Shown: positions 20,701 through 31,400, counted from the first letter of the stretch. The stretch: 64,000 bases of DNA from an uncultured Pseudomonadales bacterium (GCA_947488935.1 CANLBN010000005.1:16675-80674), one strand, 5' to 3'. Notes: generated by a model not told the origin, from the letters alone. A program made the numbers and translations.

Positions 20701-21528
20701 ATGGCAGTTTTAAAGCGTAAGCCAACGTCAGCAGGTCGTCGATTCGTTGTTAGTGTTGTTAGTGCAGATTTACATAAGGGAGCTCCTTATGCGCCGTTGC
20801 TAGAAAAGCAATCTAAGTCTGGTGGCCGTAATAATAATGGCCGTATCACTACGCGTCATATTGGCGGTGGTCATAAGCAACATTATCGCATTATCGACTT
20901 CAAGCGAAACAAAGATGGTATTCCAGCGACAGTTGAGCGTTTAGAGTACGATCCAAATAGAACAGCAAATATTGCCCTTATCTGTTATGCAGATGGCGAG
21001 CGTCGCTACATTATCGCTCCTAAAGGCGTTAAAGCAGGCGATCAAATAGAGTCTGGTGATGCGGCAGCAATTAAGCCGGGTAATACATTGCCAATTCGCA
21101 ACATCCCTGTGGGTAGTACGATTCACTGTGTTGAATTGAAGCCGGGTAAAGGTGCTCAAATAGCACGCTCTGCTGGTACATCTGCTCAGTTAGTGGCTCG
21201 TGAAGGTACTTATGCAACATTGCGTCTTCGCAGTGGTGAAATGAGAAAGGTATTGTCTGAATGTCGTGCGACATTAGGTGAAGTTTCTAACTCTGAGCAT
21301 AGCCTTCGCTCGCTAGGTAAAGCTGGTGCGTCAAGATGGCGTGGTGTTCGCCCAACGGTTCGTGGTGTTGCTATGAACCCAGTTGATCACCCACATGGTG
21401 GTGGTGAAGGTCGTACTTCGGGTGGTCGCCATCCAGTAAGTCCTTGGGGTACGCCAACTAAGGGTTACAAAACGCGTAAGAATAAGCGCACCGATAAAAT
21501 GATTGTTCGTCGTCGTAATAAGAAGTAA
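20701..21528 (+). CDS. rplB: 50S ribosomal protein L2
   Basis: L2 is needed for subunit association and peptidyl transfer. The 275-residue length is standard. The C-terminal signature [17 protein letters not shown], which holds the functionally important histidine, is intact. It lies directly behind rplW and is followed by rpsS after 65 bases. Confidence 0.99.
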   Translation: MAVLKRKPTSAGRRFVVSVVSADLHKGAPYAPLLEKQSKSGGRNNNGRITTRHIGGGHKQHYRIIDFKRNKDGIPATVERLEYDPNRTANIALICYADGERRYIIAPKGVKAGDQIESGDAAAIKPGNTLPIRNIPVGSTIHCVELKPGKGAQIARSAGTSAQLVAREGTYATLRLRSGEMRKVLSECRATLGEVSNSEHSLRSLGKAGASRWRGVRPTVRGVAMNPVDHPHGGGEGRTSGGRHPVSPWGTPTKGYKTRKNKRTDKMIVRRRNKK

Positions 21529-21593
21529 TTAAATTACTGGTGTCGAGAGTTTGAATGGCTTTAAGCCATATAACTGATTAAGAGGAAAGAACA

Positions 21594-21866
21594 GTGCCAC
21601 GTTCACTGAAAAAAGGTCCATTCATTGATCTTCATCTATTGAAGAAAATTGAAGTTGCTGTCGAAAAAAATGATCGTCGCCCCATTAAAACATGGTCGCG
21701 TCGCTCAATGATCATGCCACAAATGGTTGGCTTGACGATAGCTGTTCATAATGGTCGTCAACATGTTCCAGTGTTGGTTAATGAAGAAATGGTTGGTCAC
21801 AAGCTGGGTGAGTTTGCGGGAACGCGCACTTACAAAGGCCATGTGGCTGATAAGAAGGCTAGATAA
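21594..21866 (+). CDS. rpsS: 30S ribosomal protein S19
   Basis: S19 is in the 30S head and contacts S13 and the 50S bridge. The 90-residue protein begins with GTG ([15 protein letters not shown]) and contains [32 protein letters not shown] eight bases upstream supports the GTG start. rplV follows at 12 bases. Confidence 0.99.
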   Translation: MPRSLKKGPFIDLHLLKKIEVAVEKNDRRPIKTWSRRSMIMPQMVGLTIAVHNGRQHVPVLVNEEMVGHKLGEFAGTRTYKGHVADKKAR

Positions 21867-21878
21867 GGCGGGTTGACG

Positions 21879-22217
21879 ATGGAAGTAGCAGCAAAATTAA
21901 GTGGCGCGCACTTGTCAGCACAAAAGGCTAGACTGGTTGCCGATCAAATTCGAGGCAAGCATGTTGAAGTGGCTTTAGATTTACTGACATTTAGTAATAA
22001 AAAAGCAGCAGTCATCATTAAAAAGGTGTTGGAAAGTGCAATTGCCAATGCTGAGCAAAACGAAGGTGCAGATGTGGACGAGCTACGAGTGTCGACCATC
22101 TTTGTAGATGAAGGCGTGACCATGAAACGTATACGGGCACGTGCAAAAGGTCGTGCTGATCGCATTTTAAAGCGTTCATGTCACATTACAGTTAAAGTCG
22201 CCGACGACGATAAATAG
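21879..22217 (+). CDS. rplV: 50S ribosomal protein L22
   Basis: L22 spans the 50S subunit and its loop narrows the exit tunnel. ATG 21879 gives 112 residues starting [20 protein letters not shown], the normal N-terminus; an in-frame TTG at 21873 is less likely. The loop [19 protein letters not shown] is complete, with no macrolide-type deletion. It sits 16 bases before rpsC. Confidence 0.99.
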   Translation: MEVAAKLSGAHLSAQKARLVADQIRGKHVEVALDLLTFSNKKAAVIIKKVLESAIANAEQNEGADVDELRVSTIFVDEGVTMKRIRARAKGRADRILKRSCHITVKVADDDK

Positions 22218-22233
22218 AGCGAGAGCGGACGTT

Positions 22234-22914
22234 ATGGGTCAAAAAGTACATCCCACCGGTATTCGTTTGGGTATTGTTAAGAAACATACTTCAATATGGT
22301 ACGCCGGCAGTGATAAATACGCTGAAAAATTATATGCGGACATTCAAGTTCGTGAATACATTCATAAGCAGCTAGCAAATGCATCGGTTAGCCGAGTAGA
22401 TATTGAGCGTCCAGCCAATACTGCGAAGGTAACTATTCACACCGCTCGACCAGGTATTGTTATTGGTAAGCGTGGTGAAGATGTTGAAAAGCTTCGTGCT
22501 CAGATTGCAAAACGTATGGGTGTGCCAGTGCACATCAATATCGAAGAGATACGCAAGCCTGATTTGGATGCCAAGTTAGTTGCCGATAGTGTAACTAGCC
22601 AGCTAGAGCGCCGTGTTATGTTTAGGCGTGCTATGAAGCGAGCAGTTCAAAATGCTATGCGTCAAGGTGCTGAGGGTATTCGTATTCAAGTTGGTGGTCG
22701 TTTAGGTGGTGCTGAGATCGCACGTACTGAATGGTATCGTGAGGGGCGAGTTCCTTTGCATACACTTCGTGCTGATATTGATTATTCAACATCAGAAGCG
22801 TTAACAACTTATGGGATTCTGGGCGTTAAAGTCTGGATTTTTAAAGGCGAAGTTATTGGTGATGTTGTTGAAGCAGAGCCGGCGCCAAAAAAGAAAAGCT
22901 CAAGAGCTAAGTAA
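22234..22914 (+). CDS. rpsC: 30S ribosomal protein S3
   Basis: S3 forms part of the mRNA entry site and helicase. The 226-residue protein begins [18 protein letters not shown] and has the KH-domain motif [15 protein letters not shown] and the C-terminal segment [20 protein letters not shown]. The basic tail [11 protein letters not shown] is ordinary. rplP follows after 12 bases. Confidence 0.99.
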   Translation: MGQKVHPTGIRLGIVKKHTSIWYAGSDKYAEKLYADIQVREYIHKQLANASVSRVDIERPANTAKVTIHTARPGIVIGKRGEDVEKLRAQIAKRMGVPVHINIEEIRKPDLDAKLVADSVTSQLERRVMFRRAMKRAVQNAMRQGAEGIRIQVGGRLGGAEIARTEWYREGRVPLHTLRADIDYSTSEALTTYGILGVKVWIFKGEVIGDVVEAEPAPKKKSSRAK

Positions 22915-22926
22915 GGGGTACGCATT

Positions 22927-23340
22927 ATGATGCAGCCAAAGCGTACAAAGTTTCGCAAAATGATGAAAGGCCGCAATCGCGGCTTGGCAAACCGAGGCTC
23001 GAAAGTGAGTTTTGGTGAGTTCGGATTAAAAGCAGTTGGGCGTGGTCGTATAACAGCCCGTCAAATTGAAGCGGCGCGACGAGCAATGACTCGTCACATA
23101 AAGCGTGGCGGTAAAATTTGGATTAGAGTTTTTCCTGACAAGCCAATTACCAGCAAGCCTTTAGAGGTTCGCCAAGGTAAAGGTAAAGGTAATGTTGAAT
23201 ACTGGGTAGCCCAGATTCAGCCAGGTAAAGTACTTTATGAAATGGAAGGGGTAACAGAAGAAATAGCTCGTGAAGCATTTGCTTTAGCGGCAGCAAAGTT
23301 ACCTATTACTACAACTTTCGTTAAACGTTCGGTGATGTGA
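22927..23340 (+). CDS. rplP: 50S ribosomal protein L16
   Basis: L16 organises the A-site region of the 50S subunit. The 137-residue protein starts [19 protein letters not shown]; the second ATG (22930) is possible as well. The signature [22 protein letters not shown] is intact, including the arginine region hydroxylated in E. coli. Its stop overlaps the ATG of rpmC (TGATG). Confidence 0.99.
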   Translation: MMQPKRTKFRKMMKGRNRGLANRGSKVSFGEFGLKAVGRGRITARQIEAARRAMTRHIKRGGKIWIRVFPDKPITSKPLEVRQGKGKGNVEYWVAQIQPGKVLYEMEGVTEEIAREAFALAAAKLPITTTFVKRSVM

Positions 23341-23531
23341 TGAAAGCTTCAGAATTACGTGAAAAGTCTGTTGATGAGTTAAAAACAGAGATGTTAGCAA
23401 ATCTTGAAGAGCAATTTAAATTGCGTATGCAAGCGAGCTCTGGTCAGCAGGTGAAAACACATTTGTTTAAAGAAACTCGTCGTAATGTTGCACGGATCAA
23501 GACGATCCTGAATCAAAAGGCAGGTAACTAA
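23340..23531 (+). CDS. rpmC: 50S ribosomal protein L29
   Basis: L29 is a small helical protein by the tunnel exit. ATG 23340, overlapping the rplP stop, gives 63 residues, [19 protein letters not shown]; a GTG at 23337 would add one residue. The helical hairpin pattern and [10 protein letters not shown] end are typical. rpsQ starts three bases after the stop. Confidence 0.98.
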   Translation: MKASELREKSVDELKTEMLANLEEQFKLRMQASSGQQVKTHLFKETRRNVARIKTILNQKAGN

Positions 23532-23534
23532 CCC

Positions 23535-23813
23535 ATGGGTCAGCAAGTAGAAAATGTAAATAGTGCGGCGCGTACCCTAATGGGTAAAGTTGTTAGCGAT
23601 AAAATGGATAAAACCATTACAGTATTGATTGAGCGTCGTGTTAAGCATCCTCTGTACGGTAAGTATTTGAGTAAATCTTCAAAGCTTAAAGCACATGATG
23701 AAGAAAATAGCTGCAAAATTGGTGACCTAGTCACAATTGCAGAGTCTCGCCCACTTTCTAAGTCGAAGTCATGGGCGTTGGTAAAAATTGAAGAGCGTGC
23801 AACGCAGTTATAA
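23535..23813 (+). CDS. rpsQ: 30S ribosomal protein S17
   Basis: S17 binds 16S rRNA early in assembly. The 92-residue protein contains [29 protein letters not shown] and [20 protein letters not shown], both diagnostic. The N-terminal eleven residues are a slight extension compared with E. coli. A 58-base gap leads to rplN, where the S10-type gene block passes into the spc-type block. Confidence 0.99.
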   Translation: MGQQVENVNSAARTLMGKVVSDKMDKTITVLIERRVKHPLYGKYLSKSSKLKAHDEENSCKIGDLVTIAESRPLSKSKSWALVKIEERATQL

Positions 23814-23871
23814 TTGCGTCGTTATGATTGATAGCAATTATAAATTGCAGTAAAGGTTTCGGAGACGAACA

Positions 23872-24240
23872 ATGATTCAAACACAAAGCTATCTAGAAGT
23901 TGCTGATAATAGCGGTGCTCGTCGGGTAATGTGTATTAAAGTACTTGGTGGTTCTCATCGCCGTTACGCAAGAATTGGTGATGTAATTAAAGTTACTGTT
24001 AAAGAAGCAATTCCTCGCGGTAAAGTTAAAAAAGGCCAAGTTGTTAACGCTGTTGTTGTTAGAACTAAAAAAGGTGTACGTCGTCAAGACGGTTCACTTA
24101 TTAAGTTTGATGATAATGCAGCCGTAATTTTGAATGCGCAGGACGCTCCAATCGGTACTCGTATCTTTGGGCCTGTGACTCGCGAATTACGCGGTGAAAA
24201 ATTCATGAAAATTATTTCTTTGGCTCCAGAAGTTCTATAG
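23872..24240 (+). CDS. rplN: 50S ribosomal protein L14
   Basis: L14 forms intersubunit bridges with 16S rRNA. The 122-residue protein begins [20 protein letters not shown] and contains [23 protein letters not shown] at its end, as expected. GGAGACG upstream of ATG 23872 is a good ribosome binding site. It heads the spc gene group; no separate promoter is obvious in the 58-base gap. Confidence 0.99.
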   Translation: MIQTQSYLEVADNSGARRVMCIKVLGGSHRRYARIGDVIKVTVKEAIPRGKVKKGQVVNAVVVRTKKGVRRQDGSLIKFDDNAAVILNAQDAPIGTRIFGPVTRELRGEKFMKIISLAPEVL

Positions 24241-24267
24241 AGCTGGCCGAAGGTAGAGGATAACGTA

Positions 24268-24594
24268 ATGCGTAAGATTAAGTGTGATGATGAAGTGATA
24301 GTAATCGCTGGTCGTGACAAAGGTAAGCGAGGCAAGGTTGTTAAAGTATTGCAAGATAATCGCTTGATCGTCTCTGGCGTCCAAATGATTAAAAAGCACC
24401 AAAAGCCTAACCCTCAAGCAAATGTGCCTGGTGGCATTATTGAAAAAGAAGCGCCTATTCAAGTTTCAAATGTTGCTATTTATAACTCCGAGACAGATAA
24501 AGCTGACCGTGTTGGTTTCGATGTTAAAGAAGTAGATGGCAAAGAAGTAAAAGTGCGCGTATTTAAATCAAATGGCGCAACTGTAGGTTCTTGA
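24268..24594 (+). CDS. rplX: 50S ribosomal protein L24
   Basis: L24 starts 50S assembly by binding the 5' end of 23S rRNA. The 108-residue protein has the KOW motif [19 protein letters not shown] and the segment [20 protein letters not shown]. It follows rplN by 27 bases and precedes rplE by 94 bases. Confidence 0.99.
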   Translation: MRKIKCDDEVIVIAGRDKGKRGKVVKVLQDNRLIVSGVQMIKKHQKPNPQANVPGGIIEKEAPIQVSNVAIYNSETDKADRVGFDVKEVDGKEVKVRVFKSNGATVGS

Positions 24595-24688
24595 TACTTA
24601 TAGATCTTTAGGTAAGTTTATTAAAAGCTGAATAAAGCTTAATTTATTTTTAACCAGCAAAAGCTGGTGTAAGTAACGGTAAATAGAA

Positions 24689-25228
24689 ATGGCTAGTTTG
24701 AAAAAACTGTACAACGAAGAGATTGCTCAAAAGCTCAAAGAAGAATTGAGTCTTGATAATGTAATGGAAGTGCCTCGCATTACAAAAATCACTCTTAATA
24801 TGGGTGTAGGTGAAGCGATTGGTGATAAAAAAGCATTAGAGAGCGCAGTTCGCGATCTTGAAAAAATTTCTGGTCAAAAAGTTGTTGTGACCAAAGCGCG
24901 TAGGTCTATTGCGGGGTTTAAAGTTCGTGAAGATTGGCCAATTGGTTGTAAAGTGACCTTGCGTCGCGAAAGAATGTATGAGTTTTTAGAGCGTCTAGTC
25001 TCTATTTCTATTCCTCGTATCCGTGACTTTCGTGGTATTAGCCCAAAACAATTTGATGGTCGCGGTAATTTCTCTATGGGTGTTTCAGAGCAAATTATCT
25101 TCCCAGAAATTGAATACGATAAAATCGACAAGCTGCGTGGTTTAGATATTTGTATTACAACTAGCGCACGCAATGATGATGAAGGCCGAGCATTGCTTAA
25201 AGCCTTTAATTTCCCCTTTAAAGGATAA
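24689..25228 (+). CDS. rplE: 50S ribosomal protein L5
   Basis: L5 binds 5S rRNA in the central protuberance. The 179-residue protein contains [36 protein letters not shown] and [18 protein letters not shown]. Length and motifs are standard. rpsN follows after 9 bases. Confidence 0.99.
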   Translation: MASLKKLYNEEIAQKLKEELSLDNVMEVPRITKITLNMGVGEAIGDKKALESAVRDLEKISGQKVVVTKARRSIAGFKVREDWPIGCKVTLRRERMYEFLERLVSISIPRIRDFRGISPKQFDGRGNFSMGVSEQIIFPEIEYDKIDKLRGLDICITTSARNDDEGRALLKAFNFPFKG

Positions 25229-25237
25229 GTTAGAGTT

Positions 25238-25543
25238 ATGGCAAAGAAATCAATGATCGCGCGTGAGCATAAGCGCTCACAAATCGCGAAAAAATACGCT
25301 GAAAAACGTAAAGCACTTAAAGAAATCATTGTAAGTACAACGGCAAGTGACGAAGAAGTTTGGGATGCACAGCAGAAGTTACAACAACTTCCGCGTGATG
25401 CTAGCCCATCAAGACAGCGTCGTCGTTGTGTATTAACTGGTCGTCCTCATGGGGTCTACCGTAAATTTGGTCTATGCCGAAACAAGTTGCGTGAAGCTGC
25501 TATGCGTGGCGATGTACCAGGTCTAGTTAAAGCTAGCTGGTAG
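25238..25543 (+). CDS. rpsN: 30S ribosomal protein S14
   Basis: S14 is in the 30S head. The 101-residue length and the lack of the CxxC pairs show that this is the zinc-free long form typical of gammaproteobacteria. [21 protein letters not shown] and [22 protein letters not shown] are intact. It lies between rplE and rpsH in the usual order. Confidence 0.99.
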   Translation: MAKKSMIAREHKRSQIAKKYAEKRKALKEIIVSTTASDEEVWDAQQKLQQLPRDASPSRQRRRCVLTGRPHGVYRKFGLCRNKLREAAMRGDVPGLVKASW

Positions 25544-25572
25544 ACTAACTGGTAGAGACAGGAGCAAAATTA

Positions 25573-25965
25573 ATGAGTATGCAAGACCCATTGTCAGATA
25601 TGCTGACTCGCATTCGAAATGCACAATTAGTAGGTAAAACAGAAACTGTTATGCCTTCTTCTAAATTAAAAGTTAATGTAGCTAAAGTATTAGAAGCTGA
25701 AGGTTACATTAATGGTTTTAGTGTTGATTCTGAAGTTAAAGCAAAGCTAACTCTTCAGTTAAAATACTATGAAGGTAAGCCAGTTATTACTGAGATCGAT
25801 CGAGTAAGTCGCCCTGGCTTAAGAAACTATTCGGGTAAAGATGGTTTTCCATCAGTACGTGGTGGTTTAGGTGTTGCCATTGTATCTACCAGTCAAGGTG
25901 TTATGACTGAAAGAGCAGCGCGCGCAGCGGGTGTTGGCGGTGAAGTACTTTGTACCGTCTTTTAA
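25573..25965 (+). CDS. rpsH: 30S ribosomal protein S8
   Basis: S8 binds the central domain of 16S rRNA; in E. coli it also represses the spc operon at the rplE start. The 130-residue protein begins [18 protein letters not shown] and ends [22 protein letters not shown], a typical S8 C-terminus. CAGGAG about 10 bases upstream supports the start. Confidence 0.99.
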   Translation: MSMQDPLSDMLTRIRNAQLVGKTETVMPSSKLKVNVAKVLEAEGYINGFSVDSEVKAKLTLQLKYYEGKPVITEIDRVSRPGLRNYSGKDGFPSVRGGLGVAIVSTSQGVMTERAARAAGVGGEVLCTVF

Positions 25966-26008
25966 TTGATTTTTTAAACAAAAACTTTGTTTAAGATAGA
26001 GATAAATT

Positions 26009-26542
26009 ATGTCACGTATTGCAAATAACCCAGTTGAATTACCCTCTGGTGTTGAATTAAAAATTAATGGCCAAGAAGTTTCTGTTAAAGGTTCTAAGGG
26101 ATCTTTGAGCATGAACGTTAGCGAGTCAGTAGAAGTTAAGCAAGATGATAACGTTGTCTCGTTTGTTGCTAAAAATACAAGTAAGAATGCAGTTGCGCTT
26201 GCGGGTACAACTCGTTCATTAGTTAACAATATGGTTGTTGGCGTAAGTCAGGGCTTCGAGCGTAAATTGGTGCTTAATGGCGTTGGTTATCGTGCGAAGT
26301 CTGCAGGTAAAACACTTAACCTAGTGTTAGGTTTTTCTCATGATGTAAATTATGAGTTGCCAGAAGGTGTGACTGCTGAAACACCATCTCAGACAGAAAT
26401 CGTTTTAAAGTGCTCAGATAAACAATTGCTTGGCCAGGTTGCCTCTGAGATACGTGCCTTCCGTCCACCAGAGCCTTATAAAGGTAAAGGTGTAAGGTAT
26501 GCCGATGAAAATATTCGTCGTAAAGAAGCAAAGAAAAAGTAA
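26009..26542 (+). CDS. rplF: 50S ribosomal protein L6
   Basis: L6 lies near the factor-binding centre of the 50S subunit. The 177-residue protein begins MSRIANNPVELPSGVE and contains GVGYRAKSAGKTLNLVLGFSH and the C-terminal RPPEPYKGKGVRYADE. All are standard. A 94-base gap precedes rplR. Confidence 0.99.
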   Translation: MSRIANNPVELPSGVELKINGQEVSVKGSKGSLSMNVSESVEVKQDDNVVSFVAKNTSKNAVALAGTTRSLVNNMVVGVSQGFERKLVLNGVGYRAKSAGKTLNLVLGFSHDVNYELPEGVTAETPSQTEIVLKCSDKQLLGQVASEIRAFRPPEPYKGKGVRYADENIRRKEAKKK

Positions 26543-26636
26543 TTTTTATTCTTTTTTGGTTGCCGTTTGGTATTTACCAGTAAAGTCTAAATAGTCAATT
26601 GTTAGTTAGTGATAAAAATATCTAGTAGAGATAGTT

Positions 26637-26987
26637 ATGAATTCTAAAAAGCAGGCTCGAATCCGTCGCGCTCGAAGAGCCCGAGCTAAAATTAGTGAGT
26701 TAGGTGTTAACCGTTTATGTGTTAACCGTTCGCCACGTCATATTTATGCGCAGATTATCGCTGCTGACGGTAACCAAGTATTAGCAAGTGCTTCTACTTT
26801 AGATAAAGATTTACGTGCTAGTGCTACTGGCAATGTCGGTGCTGCTAAAGCAGTTGGCAAATTAATCGCTGAGCGTGCTAAAGCGGCTGGAATTACCGGT
26901 GTTGCTTTTGATCGCAGTGGCTTTAAATACCACGGTCGTGTTAAGGCGTTAGCTGATGCAGCACGCGAAGGCGGACTAGAATTCTAA
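26637..26987 (+). CDS. rplR: 50S ribosomal protein L18
   Basis: L18 is a 5S rRNA-binding protein. The 116-residue protein has the basic N-terminus [18 protein letters not shown] and the end [26 protein letters not shown], a clear L18 signature. rpsE follows after 13 bases. Confidence 0.99.
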   Translation: MNSKKQARIRRARRARAKISELGVNRLCVNRSPRHIYAQIIAADGNQVLASASTLDKDLRASATGNVGAAKAVGKLIAERAKAAGITGVAFDRSGFKYHGRVKALADAAREGGLEF

Positions 26988-27000
26988 GGGTTGATTGAAC

Positions 27001-27510
27001 ATGGCATTTGTTAAAAAAGATGAAGCAAACACAGAAGGCTTTGAAGAGAAGTTAGTTCAGGTTAATCGTGTTGCTAAGACAGTTAAAGGTGGTCGTATTT
27101 TTGCTTTTACCGCACTTACCGTTGTCGGTGATGGTAAAGGTAGAGTAGGTTTTGGTCGTGGTAAAGCGCGTGAAGTGCCAGCTGCTATTCAAAAAGCAAT
27201 GGAATCTGCTCGTCGTGATATGATTCAAGTGGAATTAAATGGTGATACCATTCAATATCCAACTAAAGGCCGTCATGGTGCATCTAAAGTATACATGCAG
27301 CCTGCATCTCAAGGTACTGGTGTTATTGCCGGTGGTGCTATGCGTGCTGTGCTGGAGCTTGCAGGTGTGCAGAATGTATTGGCAAAGTGCTATGGGTCAA
27401 CAAACCCAGTGAATGTTGTTCGTGCAACATTTGAGGCGCTAAATGCAATGAGCTCTCCTGAGCAAATCGCTGCAAAACGTGGCAAATCTGTTGAAGAGAT
27501 AAGAGACTAA
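27001..27510 (+). CDS. rpsE: 30S ribosomal protein S5
   Basis: S5 contributes to decoding accuracy and mRNA unwinding. ATG 27001 gives 169 residues; an in-frame TTG at 26995 would add two. The double-stranded RNA-binding region [19 protein letters not shown] and the segment [18 protein letters not shown] are intact. A 117-base gap precedes rpmD. Confidence 0.99.
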   Translation: MAFVKKDEANTEGFEEKLVQVNRVAKTVKGGRIFAFTALTVVGDGKGRVGFGRGKAREVPAAIQKAMESARRDMIQVELNGDTIQYPTKGRHGASKVYMQPASQGTGVIAGGAMRAVLELAGVQNVLAKCYGSTNPVNVVRATFEALNAMSSPEQIAAKRGKSVEEIRD

Positions 27511-27627
27511 GTAATAATTAAACTGATCGTTAATGTGAATTAGTTGTCAGATCAATTACTCAGTTACTAGTAAAAATCTAATTCTGTGCTTAAAAAGCAC
27601 CTCTTGATTTAGAGTGTGAGAGTTATA

Positions 27628-27813
27628 ATGGCTAAAAAAACAGTAAAAGTGACCCAAATTAAAAGTACAGCAGGCCGGTTAAAAAACCATATTGCCTGTG
27701 TTTCTGGCTTGGGACTTCGTAGAATCGGTCACACAGTTGAAGTTGAAGATACTCCTTCTGTTCGCGGCATGATTAATACTGCTTATTATTTATTAAAGGT
27801 TGAAGGAGAGTAA
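27628..27813 (+). CDS. rpmD: 50S ribosomal protein L30
   Basis: L30 is a small non-universal 50S protein. ATG 27628 gives 61 residues, [21 protein letters not shown]; a GTG at 27616 would add an unusual [27 protein letters not shown] is diagnostic. The rplO ATG follows one base after its stop. Confidence 0.98.
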   Translation: MAKKTVKVTQIKSTAGRLKNHIACVSGLGLRRIGHTVEVEDTPSVRGMINTAYYLLKVEGE

Positions 27814-27814
27814 A

Positions 27815-28249
27815 ATGCGTCTTAATACATTAGCTCCAGCACCTGGTCACAAGTCCGATAAAAAGCGCGTTGGTCGTGGTATTGGTAGTGGTACTGGTAA
27901 AACAGCTGGCCGCGGTCACAAAGGTTTAAAGGCCCGTTCAGGTGGTAAAGTACGTGCAGGTTTTGAAGGTGGTCAAATGCCTTTACAAAAACGCCTACCT
28001 AAATTCGGTTTTACATCACGTATTGGTATGGTAACTGCCGAGATTCGTTTATCTGAACTGAATTCAGTTGAAGGCGATGTTGTTGATCTAGAAGCTTTAA
28101 GAAAAGCCGATTTAATCAATGCAAACATTAAACGTGCCAAAATATTCCTATCTGGTGAGCTTAGTAAAGCACTTACCATTAAAGGTTTGGCAGTCACTAA
28201 AGGCGCTAAAGCTGCGATTGAAGCAGCTGGTGGTAAAATAGAAGAGTAA
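27815..28249 (+). CDS. rplO: 50S ribosomal protein L15
   Basis: L15 is a late-assembly 50S protein. ATG 27815 gives 144 residues, [26 protein letters not shown] at 27804-27809 supports it. The glycine/lysine-rich N-terminal extension [20 protein letters not shown] is typical. secY follows after three bases, the usual spc arrangement. Confidence 0.99.
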   Translation: MRLNTLAPAPGHKSDKKRVGRGIGSGTGKTAGRGHKGLKARSGGKVRAGFEGGQMPLQKRLPKFGFTSRIGMVTAEIRLSELNSVEGDVVDLEALRKADLINANIKRAKIFLSGELSKALTIKGLAVTKGAKAAIEAAGGKIEE

Positions 28250-28252
28250 TTT

Positions 28253-29584
28253 ATGGCAACACCAGGCAGTCTGCTAGGCAATCAAAAAGGATTAGGCGAG
28301 CTATGGGCTCGCCTTCGCTTTCTTTTTTTAGCGATAGTTGTTTATCGTATTGGTACGCATATCCCTGTCCCTGGTATTGATCCAGCTCGTGTAGCGGAGT
28401 TGTTCGCTGACAATGAGGGCACGTATCTCGACTTGTTTAATGTGTTTTCAGGTGGTGCACTTGAGCGCATGAGTATTTTAGCGCTGGGTATCATGCCTTA
28501 CATTTCTGCCTCTATTATTATGCAGTTAATGTCGGCGGTAACCCCCTCGTTAGAGCAACTGAAAAAAGAAGGTGACGCAGGCCGCCGCAAAATTACGCAG
28601 TACACGCGTTATTTGACAATTGTTCTGGCAATCATTCAGGCGACGGCAATGTCTCGTGGCTTGAACTTAGCGTATGAAGGCGCAAGCCCAATTGCCGAGT
28701 TAATCGATTCGATTATTATGATTACTTCACTGGTAACCGGTGCAGTATTTATGATGTGGCTAGGCGAGCAAGTGACAGAAAAGGGTATTGGTAATGGTAT
28801 ATCAATACTTATTTGTGCGGGCATTATTGCAGGGCTTCCGGGTGCGGTTGGCCAGGCCTTTGAAAGTGCTCAGCAAGGTGATCTAAATATATTGTTATTG
28901 CTAGCTATTATCTTCTTATTGCTAGGAATTATGTGGTTTATTGTTTTGGTTGAGCGTGGTCAGCGCCGTATTACGGTTAACTATGCCAAGCGTCAACAAG
29001 GTAAAAAGGTCTATGCTGCTCAAACCAGTCATTTACCGTTAAAAATTAATATGGCGGGTGTTATTCCTGCGATCTTTGCCAGTAGCTTATTATTGTTCCC
29101 ACAATCTATCGCAACATGGGCAGGATCTGGTGAAGGGCGTACGTCAGAGATATTACAAACAATTGCAGCCTCTTTAGGGCCTGGCCAACCACTGAATCTA
29201 ATAGTATTCACTGGTTTAATTGTTTTCTTCTGTTTCTTTTATACGGCATTAATGTATAACCCTAACGAAGTAGCAGATAACTTGAAAAAATCAGGTGCTT
29301 ATATTCCTGGTATTCGCCCAGGTGAGCAATCTGCAAGATATATAGATAGTGTGTTAACGCGTTTAACGGTTGCAGGCTCTATGTATATGGCAGCTGTCTC
29401 GTTAATGCCACAATTTATTATTGTTGCAACGGGTATACCTTTTTACTTAGGCGGTACATCGTTGCTAATTATTGTTGTTGTACTTATGGATTTTATGTCA
29501 CAAGTGCAATCACATTTAATGTCTCAGCAGTACGAGTCATTAATGAAAAAATCAAATTTAAAAGGTTATGGTGGTGGACTCTAA
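28253..29584 (+). CDS. secY: Protein translocase subunit SecY
   Basis: SecY forms the channel of the Sec translocon in the inner membrane. The 443-residue protein has the ten-helix pattern, with the first helix at LRFLFLAIVVYRIGTHIPVPG, the plug region GGALERMSILALGIMPYISASII, and the cytoplasmic loop YIPGIRPGEQSARYIDSVL needed for SecA and ribosome binding. It follows rplO by three bases and is followed by rpmJ, the normal end of the spc operon. Confidence 0.98.
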   Translation: MATPGSLLGNQKGLGELWARLRFLFLAIVVYRIGTHIPVPGIDPARVAELFADNEGTYLDLFNVFSGGALERMSILALGIMPYISASIIMQLMSAVTPSLEQLKKEGDAGRRKITQYTRYLTIVLAIIQATAMSRGLNLAYEGASPIAELIDSIIMITSLVTGAVFMMWLGEQVTEKGIGNGISILICAGIIAGLPGAVGQAFESAQQGDLNILLLLAIIFLLLGIMWFIVLVERGQRRITVNYAKRQQGKKVYAAQTSHLPLKINMAGVIPAIFASSLLLFPQSIATWAGSGEGRTSEILQTIAASLGPGQPLNLIVFTGLIVFFCFFYTALMYNPNEVADNLKKSGAYIPGIRPGEQSARYIDSVLTRLTVAGSMYMAAVSLMPQFIIVATGIPFYLGGTSLLIIVVVLMDFMSQVQSHLMSQQYESLMKKSNLKGYGGGL

Positions 29585-29622
29585 GAGGCTATCAGCCTTA
29601 AGTTCACTAAAATGAGGTTTGT

Positions 29623-29739
29623 ATGAAAGTTCGTGCTTCTGTTAAAAAAATCTGCCGCAATTGCAAAATGGTACGTCGTAAAGGTGTATTACGTGTTGTT
29701 TGTAAAGCGGAACCCAGACACAAGCAACGTCAAGGTTAA
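29623..29739 (+). CDS. rpmJ: 50S ribosomal protein L36
   Basis: This 38-residue protein begins [20 protein letters not shown] and ends PRHKQRQG. The zinc ligands are Cys11, Cys14, Cys27 and His33, so this is the zinc-binding (C+) form. ATGAGG at 29611-29616 supplies the ribosome binding site before ATG 29623. It sits between secY and rpsM as in other gammaproteobacteria. Confidence 0.97.
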   Translation: MKVRASVKKICRNCKMVRRKGVLRVVCKAEPRHKQRQG

Positions 29740-29826
29740 TCCTTGCAGCTTGCTAGATAGCTCGTGTCCAATGAGCTATCACACTAAGGGGTGTTGACTG
29801 TCGTTTATTAAGAAATTAATAAACTA

Positions 29827-29855
29827 TTGCATTTAGGTGTTTTTATCGCTATCCT
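29827..29855 (+). promoter_or_regulatory. Candidate promoter of the alpha operon
   Basis: TTGCAT at 29827-29832 and TATCCT at 29850-29855 are 17 bases apart, followed by a GC-rich TTTCGCGCC stretch typical of growth-rate regulated starts. It lies in the 233-base gap before rpsM, where an alpha operon promoter is expected. Confidence 0.55.
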
Positions 29856-29869
29856 TTCGCGCCTTTTGT

Positions 29870-29972
29870 AGGGTAACCCCTGCAAAAGTATCGTATGTGG
29901 TGGCTGAATTCGCCGTCAACACTGAACAATAGCGCACTAAGTGTGCTCACATATACTGTGGAGTAAAATTGA
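29870..29972 (+). promoter_or_regulatory. Leader of the alpha operon, possible S4 target
   Basis: The untranslated stretch before rpsM contains GGGTAACCC at 29870-29878 and a six-pair hairpin GCGCAC at 29932-29937 with GTGTGC at 29941-29946, ending close to the GTGGAG ribosome binding site. In E. coli a pseudoknot here lets S4 repress the operon. A matching fold is plausible but not verified by eye. Confidence 0.4.
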
Positions 29973-30329
29973 ATGGCTCGTATCGCCGGTGTCAATATAC
30001 CCGATAATAAACATGCCGTTATTTCTTTGACTTATGTCTATGGAGTTGGTCGTACTACTGCTGAGAAAATCTTAGCAGCTACTGGTATTGCTGAATCTAC
30101 AAAAATAGGCGATCTATCAGAAAGTCAGATGGATGAATTGCGTGCTGAAGTCGGTAAAGTTACTGTCGAAGGTGACTTACGTCGTGAAGTTTCGATGAAT
30201 ATTAAACGATTAATGGATTTAGGTTGTTTCCGTGGCATTCGCCATCGTCGCAATTTACCTCTTCGTGGTCAGCGTACTAAAACTAATGCGCGTACTCGTA
30301 AAGGCCCTCGTAAGCCTATTAAGAAGTAA
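29973..30329 (+). CDS. rpsM: 30S ribosomal protein S13
   Basis: S13 is in the 30S head and forms bridges to the 50S subunit. The 118-residue protein begins [24 protein letters not shown] and has the tail [22 protein letters not shown]. It is the first gene of the alpha operon (rpsM, rpsK, rpsD, rpoA, rplQ). Confidence 0.99.
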   Translation: MARIAGVNIPDNKHAVISLTYVYGVGRTTAEKILAATGIAESTKIGDLSESQMDELRAEVGKVTVEGDLRREVSMNIKRLMDLGCFRGIRHRRNLPLRGQRTKTNARTRKGPRKPIKK

Positions 30330-30378
30330 TTTATTGATTCGTTTATATCACACAGTAATTAAAGGTTAGGTATTTGCT

Positions 30379-30771
30379 ATGGCTAAGCCAAGTAAACAAG
30401 CAACAAAGAAAAAAGTTAAAAAGACAGTGGTCGATGGCGTAGCCCATATACACGCGTCTTTTAATAATACAATTGTTACCATCACTGATCGTCAAGGTAA
30501 TGCGTTATCTTGGGCAACAGCGGGTGGTTCTGGTTTTCGCGGTTCTCGTAAAAGTACGCCATTTGCTGCACAGGTTGCTGCTGAGCGTGCTGGTCAAGCT
30601 GCATTAGATTACGGTCTTAAAAATCTCGACGTTGAAGTTAAGGGCCCAGGTCCTGGTCGCGAATCAGCGGTTCGTGCACTAAACAATGTTGGTTATAAAA
30701 TTTCAAACATCACAGACGTGACGCCGATTCCGCATAATGGTTGCCGTCCGCCAAAACGTCGTAGGGTATAA
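30379..30771 (+). CDS. rpsK: 30S ribosomal protein S11
   Basis: S11 is in the 30S platform near the Shine-Dalgarno helix. The 130-residue protein contains [22 protein letters not shown] and the end [19 protein letters not shown], where the NG pair is the usual isoaspartate site. rpsD follows after 11 bases. Confidence 0.99.
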   Translation: MAKPSKQATKKKVKKTVVDGVAHIHASFNNTIVTITDRQGNALSWATAGGSGFRGSRKSTPFAAQVAAERAGQAALDYGLKNLDVEVKGPGPGRESAVRALNNVGYKISNITDVTPIPHNGCRPPKRRRV

Positions 30772-30782
30772 GGAGAATATAA

Positions 30783-31400
30783 ATGGCTCGTTATCTCGGA
30801 CCTACTTGTAAATTAGCACGCCGTGAAGGTACAGACCTTTATTTAAAAAGCGGTGTTCGTCCATTAGATTCAAAGTGTAAGATCGAAACTGCACCAGGTA
30901 TGCACGGCGTTCGTCGCGGTCGTTTATCTGATTATGGTGTTCAGTTACGTGAAAAACAAAAAGTTCGTCGTATGTATGGCGTTCTTGAAAAGCAATTTCG
31001 TAGCTACTATAAAGAAGCTGCTCGTCGTAAGGGCGCAACTGGCGAAAACTTGTTGCAACTATTAGAGTCTCGCCTAGATAACGTTGTTTATCGTATGGGT
31101 TTTGGTTCTACGCGTGCAGAATCTCGTCAATTAGTTTCGCATAAGGCCATTTTAATTAACGGTAGCACTGTTAATATCCCGTCTTATCAAGTGAAAGCAA
31201 ATGATGTTGTTTCTATCCGTGAAAAAGCAAAAAATCAATTGCGTATTAAAAGCGCATTGGATTTATCTGCACAACGTGAAGTTGAATGGGTAGAGGTAAA
31301 TAATACCAAGCTTGAAGGTACATTTAAGCGTGTTCCAGATCGCGTTGATTTACCTGCTGAAATTAATGAAAACTTGATTGTTGAGCTTTACTCTAAATAA
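30783..31400 (+). CDS. rpsD: 30S ribosomal protein S4
   Basis: S4 nucleates 30S assembly and in E. coli represses the alpha operon. The 205-residue protein is the zinc-free form beginning [19 protein letters not shown]. The S4 RNA-binding domain [20 protein letters not shown] is intact, with [11 protein letters not shown] following. It precedes rpoA by 83 bases. Confidence 0.99.
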   Translation: MARYLGPTCKLARREGTDLYLKSGVRPLDSKCKIETAPGMHGVRRGRLSDYGVQLREKQKVRRMYGVLEKQFRSYYKEAARRKGATGENLLQLLESRLDNVVYRMGFGSTRAESRQLVSHKAILINGSTVNIPSYQVKANDVVSIREKAKNQLRIKSALDLSAQREVEWVEVNNTKLEGTFKRVPDRVDLPAEINENLIVELYSK